Assembly: GCA_964550375.1 (NCBI GenBank)
Contig: CAZJYX010000018.1
Span: forward strand, 1 to 64,000
Direction of reading: 5' to 3'
Source: JAAYXS01 sp964550375
GTDB taxonomy: Bacteria > Planctomycetota > Phycisphaerae > UBA1845 > Fen-1342
Length of the DNA stretch: 64,000 nucleotides
Every line of letters begins with the position of its first letter. The stretch's first letter is position 1. Of this stretch, positions 17,036-26,417 are shown piece by piece. A model generated the notes under the pieces. The model was not told where the DNA came from and searched no databases. It saw only the letters and a program-made list of their open reading frames with translations. The position numbers and the translations under genes are program-made.

Positions 17036-19024
17036 ATGCCGCTGAAGATACGCTGTCCCCACTGCCGCAGGATCCTGCTGGCAGAAGATGACACCGCCGG
17101 GCAGCGGAAGCTCTGCCCCGCCTGCCAGCGGCCGCTGGACGTGCCGCTGCCGCTGCGCGCCGAGCTGGAACTGACCAACGTGGCCGTCCAGTGTCCGCGC
17201 TGCGGGGCGGACGTGGCGCCCGGCACGATCATCTGCCAGCGATGCTTCACCGACATCACGACCGGCATGCGGCTGCCGCTGCTGCAGCGCTTGGCGCGCA
17301 TTCCGATCAGAACCTGGACGGTGTGCGGCTTAACGGTGGCCCTGGCGGCGCTGTTCATCTACGTGGGCGTACACGTGGTTACCGTGCGGCTGGCCCGGCC
17401 CCAGACCCCCGAGACGGTCTTGGCACCGGCGCCTGCCCCCGGGTTTCCGGCCGAACAATGGGCCGCGCGGCTGCTGGGAGCCCCGGACGAGCAGGAGCGC
17501 GCGAGTGCCCGGGAGGCGCTGGTGCTGGGTTGCGCCAGTGCGGCCGAGCAGGTGGCGCGCGCGGTGGCCGCGGCCCTGCAGGCGTCCTTGGGCGACTTGG
17601 TGAGCGATGAGCGAGTGACGTGGAATCGCCGGGCCGCCCTGGACGTTCTGGGATTCGCGGTTGACCGCGAAGGCGGGGCGGCTACGGGGTTGGCTCCCCT
17701 GCTGGCGGCCTGCGCTGCGCGGCCAGAACTGCACGTTGCGGCCAGGCGGGCGCAGGGGCTGCTCGGCGATGCGGCGGCCCTGCCGGACCTGCGCGAACTT
17801 TGGCTCGAGCGTGCGCGGCGCTACGTATTTCTGCGGCAACTGGCGCGGCTGACGGCGGCGGGTGACGCGGCGGTTACCGGGACCGCCGTCCGCGCCGCAC
17901 GCGCGGAGTTGGACTACGTGGCGGCGGCGCTGCATGGACTGAAAGAGACGCGTGAGGAGGGCGTGCTGGACGCGTTGCTGGAGAGCTACTGGGATGGCCG
18001 GACCTGGCTGGGGCAGCAGCGCAGCGAAGCTCTGAGCGAGGAGCTGTTTGAGCTGGCGAAGCCGCGCGCTACGGCCACCGCGGCTGACGCCGGCTTTGAG
18101 CTGGAGAAGCAGGCGATCCGGGGGGCGCGTGACGCTTTGCAGCGTGCGGGACAGCGTGCGGCGCCGGCGGCGCGCGCGGCGGCCGGCCTGGTGCTGGCGC
18201 ACTGTGCGCCGCAGTACGAATCGGCCCGTCAGCGCATCGTGGCCGCCGTGGTCAGCGTGCTGGCGGGATGCGAGCCGGCAGTGCAACAGCGGTTGACCTG
18301 GGCGGTGGCGCGCCTGACGGGGCGTCAATTCGGCCGGATCAGCGGACACGGCCGGCCGGCCGACGTGCAGCGGACGGACGTGGAGGCCGTCTTGCGCTGG
18401 GCGCGCAGTGCCGGCGTGGCGGAACCCGGGACACTGCGGACGTCGGTTGAGGATTACCCGACGCCGCGCCGGCTGACCTACCGGGTGGTGCCGCCGCTGC
18501 GGCAACTGGAGCGGGACCTGTTAGAGGAGTTCGGGCAGGGCTGGGAGCGTTCCCGGGCGGCCCTGGAGCGGTGGCTGGTGGCCGGGCTGGGCTGTACGGC
18601 GGAGGTTCGAGCGCTGCTGGATCCGGGGCAGCGTTCGCCGAACTACCCGGCATTGGCGGCAGCGCTGGTTATTGCGGCAGGTTGTGAGGCGCGGGACGTT
18701 AGTCGGGAGTTGCTGCTGTGGCAGGAGGCGCGCGATCAGCCGGGATGGGTTCGGGCGTTAGCATTCGCGGCGCTGGGGGCGCTGGACGCCAAGGCCGGTC
18801 GATGGACCAGCGGCTGGCCGGCGGGCTGGCAGCTTCCGCCAGTGGCCGAACTGGAAGCCGGCCGCCCCGGCTGGGAGCACTTTGGCTATACTCTGGCGCT
18901 GGGCGGCGTGCCGATGATCGACCGGTTGGAGCGCGTCGCGTCGCTGCCGGGTGAGGCCAAGGAGCGGCTGCATAGGATTGCCGGCAGAATGGCGCGACTG
19001 CGGGCTGCTGAGCGCAATCCGTGA
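17036..19024 (+). CDS. Zinc-ribbon membrane protein with helical repeats, hypothetical
   Basis: 662 residues from the ATG at 17036 (GCGAGGA upstream). The N-terminus has two zinc-ribbon-like modules: CPHC...CPAC (residues about 7-30) and CPRC...CQRC (about 55-75). One membrane helix follows (TVCGLTVALAALFIYVGVHVV, about 100-120). The remaining 540 residues are alanine/leucine/arginine-rich helices that look like HEAT-type repeats (ASAREALVLGCASAAEQVA, RAALDVLGFA). Proteins of this layout are frequent in Planctomycetota but have no known function. A scaffold at the membrane is a guess. Confidence 0.65.
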   Translation: MPLKIRCPHCRRILLAEDDTAGQRKLCPACQRPLDVPLPLRAELELTNVAVQCPRCGADVAPGTIICQRCFTDITTGMRLPLLQRLARIPIRTWTVCGLTVALAALFIYVGVHVVTVRLARPQTPETVLAPAPAPGFPAEQWAARLLGAPDEQERASAREALVLGCASAAEQVARAVAAALQASLGDLVSDERVTWNRRAALDVLGFAVDREGGAATGLAPLLAACAARPELHVAARRAQGLLGDAAALPDLRELWLERARRYVFLRQLARLTAAGDAAVTGTAVRAARAELDYVAAALHGLKETREEGVLDALLESYWDGRTWLGQQRSEALSEELFELAKPRATATAADAGFELEKQAIRGARDALQRAGQRAAPAARAAAGLVLAHCAPQYESARQRIVAAVVSVLAGCEPAVQQRLTWAVARLTGRQFGRISGHGRPADVQRTDVEAVLRWARSAGVAEPGTLRTSVEDYPTPRRLTYRVVPPLRQLERDLLEEFGQGWERSRAALERWLVAGLGCTAEVRALLDPGQRSPNYPALAAALVIAAGCEARDVSRELLLWQEARDQPGWVRALAFAALGALDAKAGRWTSGWPAGWQLPPVAELEAGRPGWEHFGYTLALGGVPMIDRLERVASLPGEAKERLHRIAGRMARLRAAERNP

Positions 19025-19112
19025 ACGGCGGGCGTGCGCGGGTGCAGAAGCGGAGACGATGGCTCGCCGATTAGACCGGCGGGTTGGTTAGCGCAGAATC
19101 GAGATAGGCCGG

Positions 19113-20291
19113 ATGCTGATTCCAATTGGAACAGAAGTGCGCCTGCGCCGGAGGCCGGCAGGCAATTACGCGTTAATGCTGCTGAACATCCTGATTTTTC
19201 TTTATACGGACGTTGTGGGCGGAGCGGCGGCTCAGCATCAGAAAGCGCTCTGGACGCTGTACGCGGCAGTGCCGGACCTCGGGCAGTACATAACGTATCA
19301 GTTCCTACACGGGGATTGGCTGCACCTCTTGGGCAACATGCTTTTTCTGTGGATTTTCGGGAACGCCGTCTGCGACCGGATGGGCTCGATCTGTTACTTG
19401 CTGTTCTACCTGGCGGGGGGCGTGTTTGCCGGGGTGGTTTTCGCGGCGGTGAGCAACAATGGTCTGCTGGGGGCCTCGGGTTCGATTGCGGCGGTTACGA
19501 CGGCGTTTCTGGTGCTGTATCCGCGCGTGCGGATCACGATGCTGCTGTGGTTTTTCGTGATTACGGCGCTGCAGGTGCCGGCCGTGGTGGTGATCGTGTT
19601 CAAGATTATTCTGTGGGACAACGTGCTGGCGCCCCGGCTGGAATCGGGGATCGTGTCGAACGTGGCGTACTCGGCGCATCTGGGCGGCTACGCGTTCGGG
19701 TTCTGTGTGGGGCTGAGCATGCTGGCGCTGCGGGCGCTGCCGCGGAACCAGTTTGATCTGCTGGCGGTGTGGAATCGTTGGCAGCGGCGGGCGGGTCTGC
19801 CCGGGAGTGGCGGGGCAATGCCGCAAGGCCGGCCGGTGCGGGTGCAGGAGATGGCGTCGCGGCCGCTGGAGCCGCTGGTGCTTTCGCCGGCGGAGCGACT
19901 GCGCGAGGAAGCGTTGGAGCGACTGGCGGCCCGTGACCTGGGGGGCGCGGCGGACCGCTACCTTGAACTGCGGCGCATGGACGCCCATCAGGCGCTGCCG
20001 CGCGAGGCGCAGTTAGAGGTAGCCAATTATCTGGCCCAGGCGCAGCGGCATGGCGAAGCAGCCGACGCCTACGAAGCGTTTCTGGCGGCTTATCGGGCGG
20101 CGCCGGACGCCCCGCAGGTGCAGTTGCTGCTGGGGCTGATTTATTCGCGCTACCTGGGTGAGTGGGGCCGGGCCGCCGAGCACTTGCGCAGCGCTCTGGG
20201 CCGGCTGGTGCAGGCCGGCCAGCGCGAGTTAGCGGAAGCTGAGTTGCGGCAGGTCGCCGCGCACCTGCCCGGGGAGGGCCTGGATTCTTGA
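19113..20291 (+). CDS. Rhomboid-family intramembrane serine protease with C-terminal helical repeat domain
   Basis: 392 residues. The six-helix rhomboid core fills residues about 20-210, with HGDWLHLLGNMLFLWIFG, the catalytic serine in GASG (Ser122) and the catalytic histidine in AHLGGYAFG (His189). These proteases cut transmembrane segments of substrate proteins. A linker leads to a soluble domain (about 255-392) of TPR-like helices (AADRYLELRRMDAHQALPREA, HGEAADAYEAFLAAYRAAP), which may select partners. The gene lies 88 bases after the zinc-ribbon protein gene and upstream of motA. Confidence 0.88.
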   Translation: MLIPIGTEVRLRRRPAGNYALMLLNILIFLYTDVVGGAAAQHQKALWTLYAAVPDLGQYITYQFLHGDWLHLLGNMLFLWIFGNAVCDRMGSICYLLFYLAGGVFAGVVFAAVSNNGLLGASGSIAAVTTAFLVLYPRVRITMLLWFFVITALQVPAVVVIVFKIILWDNVLAPRLESGIVSNVAYSAHLGGYAFGFCVGLSMLALRALPRNQFDLLAVWNRWQRRAGLPGSGGAMPQGRPVRVQEMASRPLEPLVLSPAERLREEALERLAARDLGGAADRYLELRRMDAHQALPREAQLEVANYLAQAQRHGEAADAYEAFLAAYRAAPDAPQVQLLLGLIYSRYLGEWGRAAEHLRSALGRLVQAGQRELAEAELRQVAAHLPGEGLDS

Positions 20292-20431
20292 TCGTGAGTA
20301 GGCGGGGCGTACGCGGGCGGGGGTAATGAACGCAGGGGGGGGGCACGACGATACACAAGTAGATTCTGGATGGGCGCGGGCGGAGCGCCGCGCGCCGCTT
20401 GAGTATCCGCTGCAAACGCGCGCAGGGCTAC

Positions 20432-21214
20432 ATGGACATAGCAACGGTTATCGGGTTGATACTGGGCGTCGTCCTGATCGTCGGGTCGATCGCCATGAAG
20501 ACGTCCATCGGCACGTTCATTGACGTGGCGTCGGTGGCGATTGTGGCCGGTGGGGCCACGGCGGCCGCCCTGATATCCTTCCCGCTGAACCAGGTATTCA
20601 AGGTCGCCAGTGTATTGCGAAAGGCGTTCCTGACCAAGCCGATCGACCCGGTTCAGTACGTGACGGCGCTGGTCAGCCTGGCGGAAGTCGCCCGGCGCGA
20701 CGGCATTCTGAGTCTGGAATCGCACCTCTCGGACGGCAAGCACGACGAGTTCCTGACGCGCGGACTGCGGATGGCGATTGACGGGCAAGATCCGACGGTT
20801 ATTCAGGCGGCCCTGGAGTGCGAGGTCGAGACCATCATGGACCGGCACGCCAGCGGGCGAGCGCTGTTTGACCAGATCGGCAAGTACGCGCCGGCGTTCG
20901 GCATGATCGGCACGCTGATCGGTCTGGTCATCATGCTCCAGAACATGCAGAACCCCGACGACCTCGGGCCGGCGATGGCGGTCGCGCTGATCACAACGTT
21001 CTACGGCTCATTGATCGCGAACCTCTTCGCCATGCCGATCGCCGACAAGCTCGGGCTGCGCAGCGCGGAAGAGATTGCCGGCAAGCTGCTGATAATCCGG
21101 GGCGTGATGTCGATCCAGGCGGGTGACAACCCGCGCATCGTGCAGCAGAAGCTGATGGCCTTCCTCGATGCGCGGCAGCGTCAGGCCACCGAGCGTCAGA
21201 CCGGCAAGAGTTAG
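20432..21214 (+). CDS. motA: Flagellar motor stator protein MotA
   Basis: 260 residues with four membrane helices (start DIATVIGLILGVVLIVGSI). It forms the stator with MotB and converts ion flow into flagellar rotation. The C-terminal hallmark is APAFGMIGTLIGLVIMLQNM followed by PDDLGPAMAVALITTFYGS, as in the PomA/MotA family and closer to the Na+-type PomA consensus than to E. coli MotA. I start at ATG 20432 (CAGGG just upstream); an in-frame TTG at 20399 would add 11 basic residues. motB follows 18 bases later. Confidence 0.93.
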   Translation: MDIATVIGLILGVVLIVGSIAMKTSIGTFIDVASVAIVAGGATAAALISFPLNQVFKVASVLRKAFLTKPIDPVQYVTALVSLAEVARRDGILSLESHLSDGKHDEFLTRGLRMAIDGQDPTVIQAALECEVETIMDRHASGRALFDQIGKYAPAFGMIGTLIGLVIMLQNMQNPDDLGPAMAVALITTFYGSLIANLFAMPIADKLGLRSAEEIAGKLLIIRGVMSIQAGDNPRIVQQKLMAFLDARQRQATERQTGKS

Positions 21215-21232
21215 TCCGCAGGAGCCGTCGCC

Positions 21233-21952
21233 GTGGCCGTCGCCAAGAAGGAACGCAAGGAGCCCGAAGGCGCCCCAGCCTGGATGGTGACCTACGGCGA
21301 CATGGTCACGCTGCTGCTGACCTTCTTCGTGCTGCTGCTGGCGATGAGCGAGGTGAAGAAGGAAGACCGCTTCATCGAGTTCATGCAGGCCATCAAGAAG
21401 GCTTTCGGCTACGTGGGCGGGGTGCGTGCCGTGCCGCTTGAACACGTCCAGATGCCGCGCAACGTGAACTTCACGGAGATGCTCATCATCCCGCTGCATT
21501 CACACGACTTCAGCAAGACGCGCGACCCGGGCGTGCGCGGCAAGCGGCCCAGCACGCGCGACAATCGGCCCAAGGACGTGTACGTGGTCGGTGGGCGCCT
21601 CCAGTTCGCACCGCTGTCGGCCGAACTGGTGCCCGAGGAAGCCGCCCGTATCGGCCAGTTGGCTGAGGAGTTGCGCGGCCTGAGCACCAGGCTGCGCATC
21701 AGCGGACATTGCAGCCGGCGGCCGGTGGACGACACGCCCTTTGCGCAGCACCGCGACCTGGCGTATCAGCGCGCCTGTGTCGTGGCCGATGCGCTGATCG
21801 GGCACGGGATCGACCCGGACCGCATCGTGATCGAGGCGGCCGGCACGAACAACCCGGTGGCGCACCACGCCTACAGCGGCGCGGCCCAGCAGCAGAACGA
21901 CCTGGTGGAGATCCTGCAGCTCAACGAGCGTGTGGACGAGCCGGACCCCTGA
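21233..21952 (+). CDS. motB: Flagellar motor protein MotB
   Basis: 239 residues with a GTG start (AGGAG upstream). The single membrane helix carries the ion-binding aspartate in VTYGDMVTLLLTFFVLLLA (Asp23). The C-terminal OmpA-like domain (about 110-235) should anchor the stator to peptidoglycan, with LRISGHCS...HRDLAYQRACVVADALIGHGI. The usual GHTD is GHCS here and the usual NDRVEI is NDLVEI, so two positions linked to peptidoglycan contact differ from the common pattern; the Arg in AYQRA is kept. It is paired with motA. No other flagellar genes are in the window. Confidence 0.88.
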   Translation: MAVAKKERKEPEGAPAWMVTYGDMVTLLLTFFVLLLAMSEVKKEDRFIEFMQAIKKAFGYVGGVRAVPLEHVQMPRNVNFTEMLIIPLHSHDFSKTRDPGVRGKRPSTRDNRPKDVYVVGGRLQFAPLSAELVPEEAARIGQLAEELRGLSTRLRISGHCSRRPVDDTPFAQHRDLAYQRACVVADALIGHGIDPDRIVIEAAGTNNPVAHHAYSGAAQQQNDLVEILQLNERVDEPDP

Positions 21953-21979
21953 TGGCAGCGCCGTGCGCCCGGCCCGGTG

Positions 21980-24900
21980 CTACTGGTCGAAGCGCGTGTC
22001 GTAGTAGCCGACCTGCCGCCGACTGAGCACCTCCGGCTGACCGGTGCCCTGGATTACGACCGGCACCTCGCTTTCCACCAGCGGCGTGTCGGCGAAGCCG
22101 TCGTCATCCGTATCCTGCATGACGAGCCGCGGCAGCAGGTTGCTGCGGTCCACCGTGTACTGGGTGCGAATGCTGCCGTGCGGCCGCTCGGGGTCGCGGT
22201 CGTTCAGCGTCGTGTAGACGGTGAACGTGTTGCTGCGCGTCACGAGGAAGTGCGTATCCAGCAGCGCCATCAGGCTGACCGCCTTGAAGAAGTCCGGGCG
22301 ATCAGGCTTCAGCCCCACAACGGCCTGCCCCGGGCCCAGCGTGGTATAAAGCATCTGCCGGCAGTCGCCGGGATAGGCGGGGTCAGGCACGGACGAGTCA
22401 AAGCCCTTGACGTTGGCCAGTTCGCCCAGCGTCAGGAAGCCACGCTCATACTTGGCCGGACCAGCTTCGTAGTTCTGACCCCCGCGCCGAATCGGACCAT
22501 ACGGGTAACCGTCAGGGAATCCAGCCATCACGATTTGATCTTCGTTGCGATAACGGCTGGCGGCCTGCACTTCCCGCGCCAACGCGAAGCCCGAATGGTC
22601 CACTGTCCGGTTGCGGTACTCGGCCAACCACAGCGGCCACACCGGATTGCCGTAAGCGTCATAGGATTCGGCCACGTTATCAGAGACGTAGCGTAGCCGG
22701 TCGCGGTAGGACACGATCGCCAACGCCAACTCGGGTCCCAGACGATACCAGCCGTTCTCCTGGTCATACCACAGCAGCGAGTATGGTGAGTCCGCGAGGC
22801 CCGATCCCGCCGGCTCCTCGAAGCGGTACAACCGGTCGTGCGCGCCCCGCATGAAATAGTCGACGTCTCCGACCAGCACGCCCGACTTGGGGCTCCAGAA
22901 CGCCGGTGAGGCGGGCGAACTGCTGCCATCGTTCAAGTACATGGGGTGAACGAGCGGCAGTCCGGCGATGACGTACCAGGGGGCCGTGTTGATGTTGATC
23001 CGGCCAGGCACGCGCCACGGGTCAACGTCGGGCAGGCCGTCGCCGTCGTAGTCGGCGTTCGGATCCAACGTGGTGAAGTAGTCGAATACGAGTTGCCCCC
23101 ACGGGATGGCCGGCCGCGTGCCGGCGGCGGGGTCGAGGTCGAAGTACGAGCTGTTGCGGACGTCCTGGTTGTTGTCGAAGACCGGCATGTGGCCGAAGTC
23201 CGCCGGGTAAAGCCCGCGGTTGACTCTAACGGTCGGACGGCCGCCGCCCCCAAACCCGCCAGTTCCACCGGACGGATCTTCGCTGCTAGTGTCGTATTCG
23301 TAGTAGCTGCTGTCATCGCCGAGATCCACCTCGCCGTCCCACTTCGCCCACTGTTCGGCGAGCACTTCGCTCATCGGCTTCGAGCTGGTGTGGGCATAGC
23401 GCGGCACGAAGAGCATGAAGCCGACGGTCGGGAAGGACTTCGGCCGGTAGGAGCCGTGGATCGGCTGCTCCGTGAAGAAGCCGCGCGGCAGCGGTCTGGC
23501 CGTCAGGCTCCACGAAGCCGGATTGTTCTGCGTGTTGCCGGCGTTCATGGTGTAGAGTGGGACCGTGGGCGCGAAGTGCTCGTCCGCGGACGTGCTCGGC
23601 ACGGGGCCGGGCTGACCGATCTTCTCCATCCGCGTGGAAACAGAGACGGTGAAGCCGCCGTCGTTATCCTCGGCGTGCGCGCCGCGCGTGTTCATCACCA
23701 TGCGCCAACGGGCGGGCGTATCGACGAACCCGTCGTCATTCCAGTCGCCGCCGAAGACGGGCTCAAGGCCGGTGTCGCGGTAGTAGTCCACCAGCCACTT
23801 GAAATCCTCATCCTCCTCCTCGCCAAGACCGCCGCCGCCAAACCCGTCGGGCCGGCTGGGAATCTGAGCCTCTTGGAGATCGCCGACGACCAGCTTGTCG
23901 ATCAGGTGCAGGCCGTTCTGGCTGTCCTGGCGCCAGAGCTTGACCTCGATGACGTCCCGGCCGCCGTGCGGCGTCGTGCCGATCGGCGCCAGCGTGTTCA
24001 GGTGTCCGTCGACGCCGACAAACCCGCGCAACGGCGAATCGGTCCAGCCGTTGTCAAGCGTGAGCGCGAGGAAGTTACGGCCCACCAGGCGCGTCATGGG
24101 CTGGGCCCCCACCGCTTCACTCAGCCGCAGGGCCGTAGAGGTCGGCTCCTCTCCGGCCCCCGGCAGTCCGGTCGCGTGTCGCTCCGTCACGCTGATGTAG
24201 AACTGGCTCAGGTCGAGCGCGAAGGGATCGTTCTCGTCTAACTTGTCGGCCGTGAGCGGGTTCCAGTCCGGCCCGGGGTCGTGCGGATAGAACAGCTCGA
24301 CCGCCACGCCGATCTTCTTCGAGGTGGTGTCGCCTTCTTCGCCGTAAGCAATGACCTGCGTGATGAACGGCTGCGGGGCGTAGCCGACGTACTTGACCAC
24401 CTCGATGCCGTTGAAATCCTCGAGCCAGACGGCGTCGATGAAGCCGGTGTTGCTGCGCGGCGCGGCGAACGCCACGGTGTTAACCGCCAGCATGCAGGCC
24501 TGCTGCCGCCGCGTCAGAACTTCGGTCTCGTCAGCAAGATTCTTCCAGCCTTGCGTGTCGGCGAGCATCTCGTAGAAGAAGTCGGCCAGGCGGCGCACGA
24601 CGATGTTGCCCCTGCTCTTGCCGTCCGGCAGCACCTGCGACATGTACTGCCCGTTGACATTGAACGCCCGCGCGACGTCGCCCAGGTAGAACTTGAGTTG
24701 CCCCGGGTACAAGCCGATGTTGGTTTGCGGAAGAGCGGGATTGGGCGACTGCGGATCGATTTCGCGTGCCAACTCGTCGCTGTTGCTGATCGTCGTCAGC
24801 AACTGGCGGCGCACGTAGTAGGCGCGCGGGTTGTAGCTCGTCTGGTTCAGGTACTCGTTCGGGTCCATCGTGGCGCCGGCGCGCCACAGGAACCAGTCGC

Positions 24901-26221
24901 TCTGCAGGCTGGTGACGAACGGGTCATACAGCGTGGCCAGGTTGAACCGCTGCGTCGGGTCCGTCCGGGACGAAACGCCGACCACTTGCTGGGTCAAGTC
25001 GAACGTGAATGGGAAGGCGTCACGCAGCCCCTGCAGCACGGTGGGCAGGCCGGTCGCCGCGCCGGTCGCCTCGGCGTGGTTGGCCATCAGTCCGCCGCGA
25101 TAGCGGAAGAACGGCTCCACAGCGCCGGCCGACGCGTGCAGCTCGTTGAACCAGCGGTTGGGATCCTGCCATCCGGTGGCAACGTAACCCAGCCGCTCAT
25201 CGCCCCACGAGCTGCTGTAGTCCTCATACTGCCGCTTGCGGACCCAGTTGAACATCTCGGTCACGAATTCGCGGTTCCAGACGGAACCAGAGACATGATT
25301 CCCGGGCGAAGCCAGCGCCACGAGGCCGCCGTGGGAGATGATCTTGGCGGCGACTTCGTAACGGGCCCGCTCATCGAAGCGGCTGAACATCGCCGCCATC
25401 AGGTCCGAGCCTGAGTCGCCAACGGCGCTCGGGTTGAAGCCGGTGCTCACGCCGAAGCCGTACGGATCCAGCGCGCCGCCCGGGGCGCGCACGGCGACGC
25501 CGCCGACGGCGTTGGCGATTTCGGTGAGGGCCGCGGTCCCGGCGAAGCTGGAGTCGGCTATGCCGTCGCCGTCGGCATCCATGAAGGGGCGCAGGACGTT
25601 ACTGCGCACGTCGCTGCCATAGATCAGGTCGAAATCCGCGTCCTGGTCGCTTGGATTCTCGAGCATCAACCCGACCCGCGCCTGTGTATCATGCCAGTCC
25701 GGCGTTTGGCCGGACGCACCCACCAGTGGCACTTGGTTGGATTGCCGGGTGTCGCTGGACTCCAGGTAGGAGCCGTCCATGATCGACACGGTTTGGCGGT
25801 AGACACGCATTTCTGATCGTGCGCCAGCGGACGTTAAGCCGACCAGATACGCGTCCAGGGCGCGGTCGCGGACGGGCTCCGGACCCGCCAGCCAGCGCGT
25901 GCCGCGGGAGCCGAGCCGATCCTCCGGCGAATAGGTCTTGAGAACTGCCGCCGAGGTGGTACTGGAGGGATCGCGGCGGCCACCGGCCAGGACGCTCCCC
26001 TCGCCGTCCACCCAGCTCTGCATGACGTTGGCCAGAACCATCTGGTCGATGCTCTTGAGGATCTGATCCACGGCATCGCGTTGTCCGGCGCTGCGCATGG
26101 CCAAGCTGTCAAACTGCGCCACGGTGATGTAGGCGGAGACGATCAGGAAGAGCGTCGCCAACAGGCCGACGACCATGAGCAGGAGCGTGCCGCGCTTGCG
26201 CTGTTTGGCAGTTTTTTGCAT
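21980..26221 (-). CDS. GspK-like minor pseudopilin, giant (1413 residues)
   Basis: Last gene of the secretion operon. The N-terminus KQRKRGTLLLMVVGLLATLF fits GspK: basic residues, Gly before the cleavage point, a hydrophobic helix, and no Glu at position 5. Near residue 1075 it has GRININTAPWYVIAGLP, the INxNTAP signature of GspK. GspK normally has about 320 residues; this one is over four times longer, with a large middle region rich in Asp/Gly/Tyr, including EF-hand-like acidic runs such as MDADGDGIADSSF. GspK forms the tip complex with GspI and GspJ. The ATG is preceded by a 196-base gap after gspJ with a palindrome at 26393-26408. The ribosome site is weak. Confidence 0.75.
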   Translation of the reverse strand: MQKTAKQRKRGTLLLMVVGLLATLFLIVSAYITVAQFDSLAMRSAGQRDAVDQILKSIDQMVLANVMQSWVDGEGSVLAGGRRDPSSTTSAAVLKTYSPEDRLGSRGTRWLAGPEPVRDRALDAYLVGLTSAGARSEMRVYRQTVSIMDGSYLESSDTRQSNQVPLVGASGQTPDWHDTQARVGLMLENPSDQDADFDLIYGSDVRSNVLRPFMDADGDGIADSSFAGTAALTEIANAVGGVAVRAPGGALDPYGFGVSTGFNPSAVGDSGSDLMAAMFSRFDERARYEVAAKIISHGGLVALASPGNHVSGSVWNREFVTEMFNWVRKRQYEDYSSSWGDERLGYVATGWQDPNRWFNELHASAGAVEPFFRYRGGLMANHAEATGAATGLPTVLQGLRDAFPFTFDLTQQVVGVSSRTDPTQRFNLATLYDPFVTSLQSDWFLWRAGATMDPNEYLNQTSYNPRAYYVRRQLLTTISNSDELAREIDPQSPNPALPQTNIGLYPGQLKFYLGDVARAFNVNGQYMSQVLPDGKSRGNIVVRRLADFFYEMLADTQGWKNLADETEVLTRRQQACMLAVNTVAFAAPRSNTGFIDAVWLEDFNGIEVVKYVGYAPQPFITQVIAYGEEGDTTSKKIGVAVELFYPHDPGPDWNPLTADKLDENDPFALDLSQFYISVTERHATGLPGAGEEPTSTALRLSEAVGAQPMTRLVGRNFLALTLDNGWTDSPLRGFVGVDGHLNTLAPIGTTPHGGRDVIEVKLWRQDSQNGLHLIDKLVVGDLQEAQIPSRPDGFGGGGLGEEEDEDFKWLVDYYRDTGLEPVFGGDWNDDGFVDTPARWRMVMNTRGAHAEDNDGGFTVSVSTRMEKIGQPGPVPSTSADEHFAPTVPLYTMNAGNTQNNPASWSLTARPLPRGFFTEQPIHGSYRPKSFPTVGFMLFVPRYAHTSSKPMSEVLAEQWAKWDGEVDLGDDSSYYEYDTSSEDPSGGTGGFGGGGRPTVRVNRGLYPADFGHMPVFDNNQDVRNSSYFDLDPAAGTRPAIPWGQLVFDYFTTLDPNADYDGDGLPDVDPWRVPGRININTAPWYVIAGLPLVHPMYLNDGSSSPASPAFWSPKSGVLVGDVDYFMRGAHDRLYRFEEPAGSGLADSPYSLLWYDQENGWYRLGPELALAIVSYRDRLRYVSDNVAESYDAYGNPVWPLWLAEYRNRTVDHSGFALAREVQAASRYRNEDQIVMAGFPDGYPYGPIRRGGQNYEAGPAKYERGFLTLGELANVKGFDSSVPDPAYPGDCRQMLYTTLGPGQAVVGLKPDRPDFFKAVSLMALLDTHFLVTRSNTFTVYTTLNDRDPERPHGSIRTQYTVDRSNLLPRLVMQDTDDDGFADTPLVESEVPVVIQGTGQPEVLSRRQVGYYDTRFDQ

Positions 26222-26392
26222 TTCAACACCAACCTCGGGAGCGTTTTCGGACCATCATATCGCAAGCTCCTCTGCCTGCATTGTGCCCCCAGGGTCAAGT
26301 TCCCAGGTTTCTGCGGTCTGGATTAAGTCGTGTGTTATCAGTCATTTAACGACGGAAGCCGCGACGGTGCGGCGGCAGGCCCCGTTTCGTAA

Positions 26393-26408
26393 CCGCTCCC
26401 GGGAGCGG
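26393..26408. repeat. Perfect 16-bp palindrome after gspJ-like gene
   Basis: CCGCTCCCGGGAGCGG lies 10-25 bases past the stop of the gspJ-like gene, within the 196-base gap before the giant gspK-like gene. It can form a tight hairpin and might reduce read-through or protect mRNA ends. No T-run follows on either strand. Confidence 0.4.
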
Positions 26409-26417
26409 CGGGCCGGC

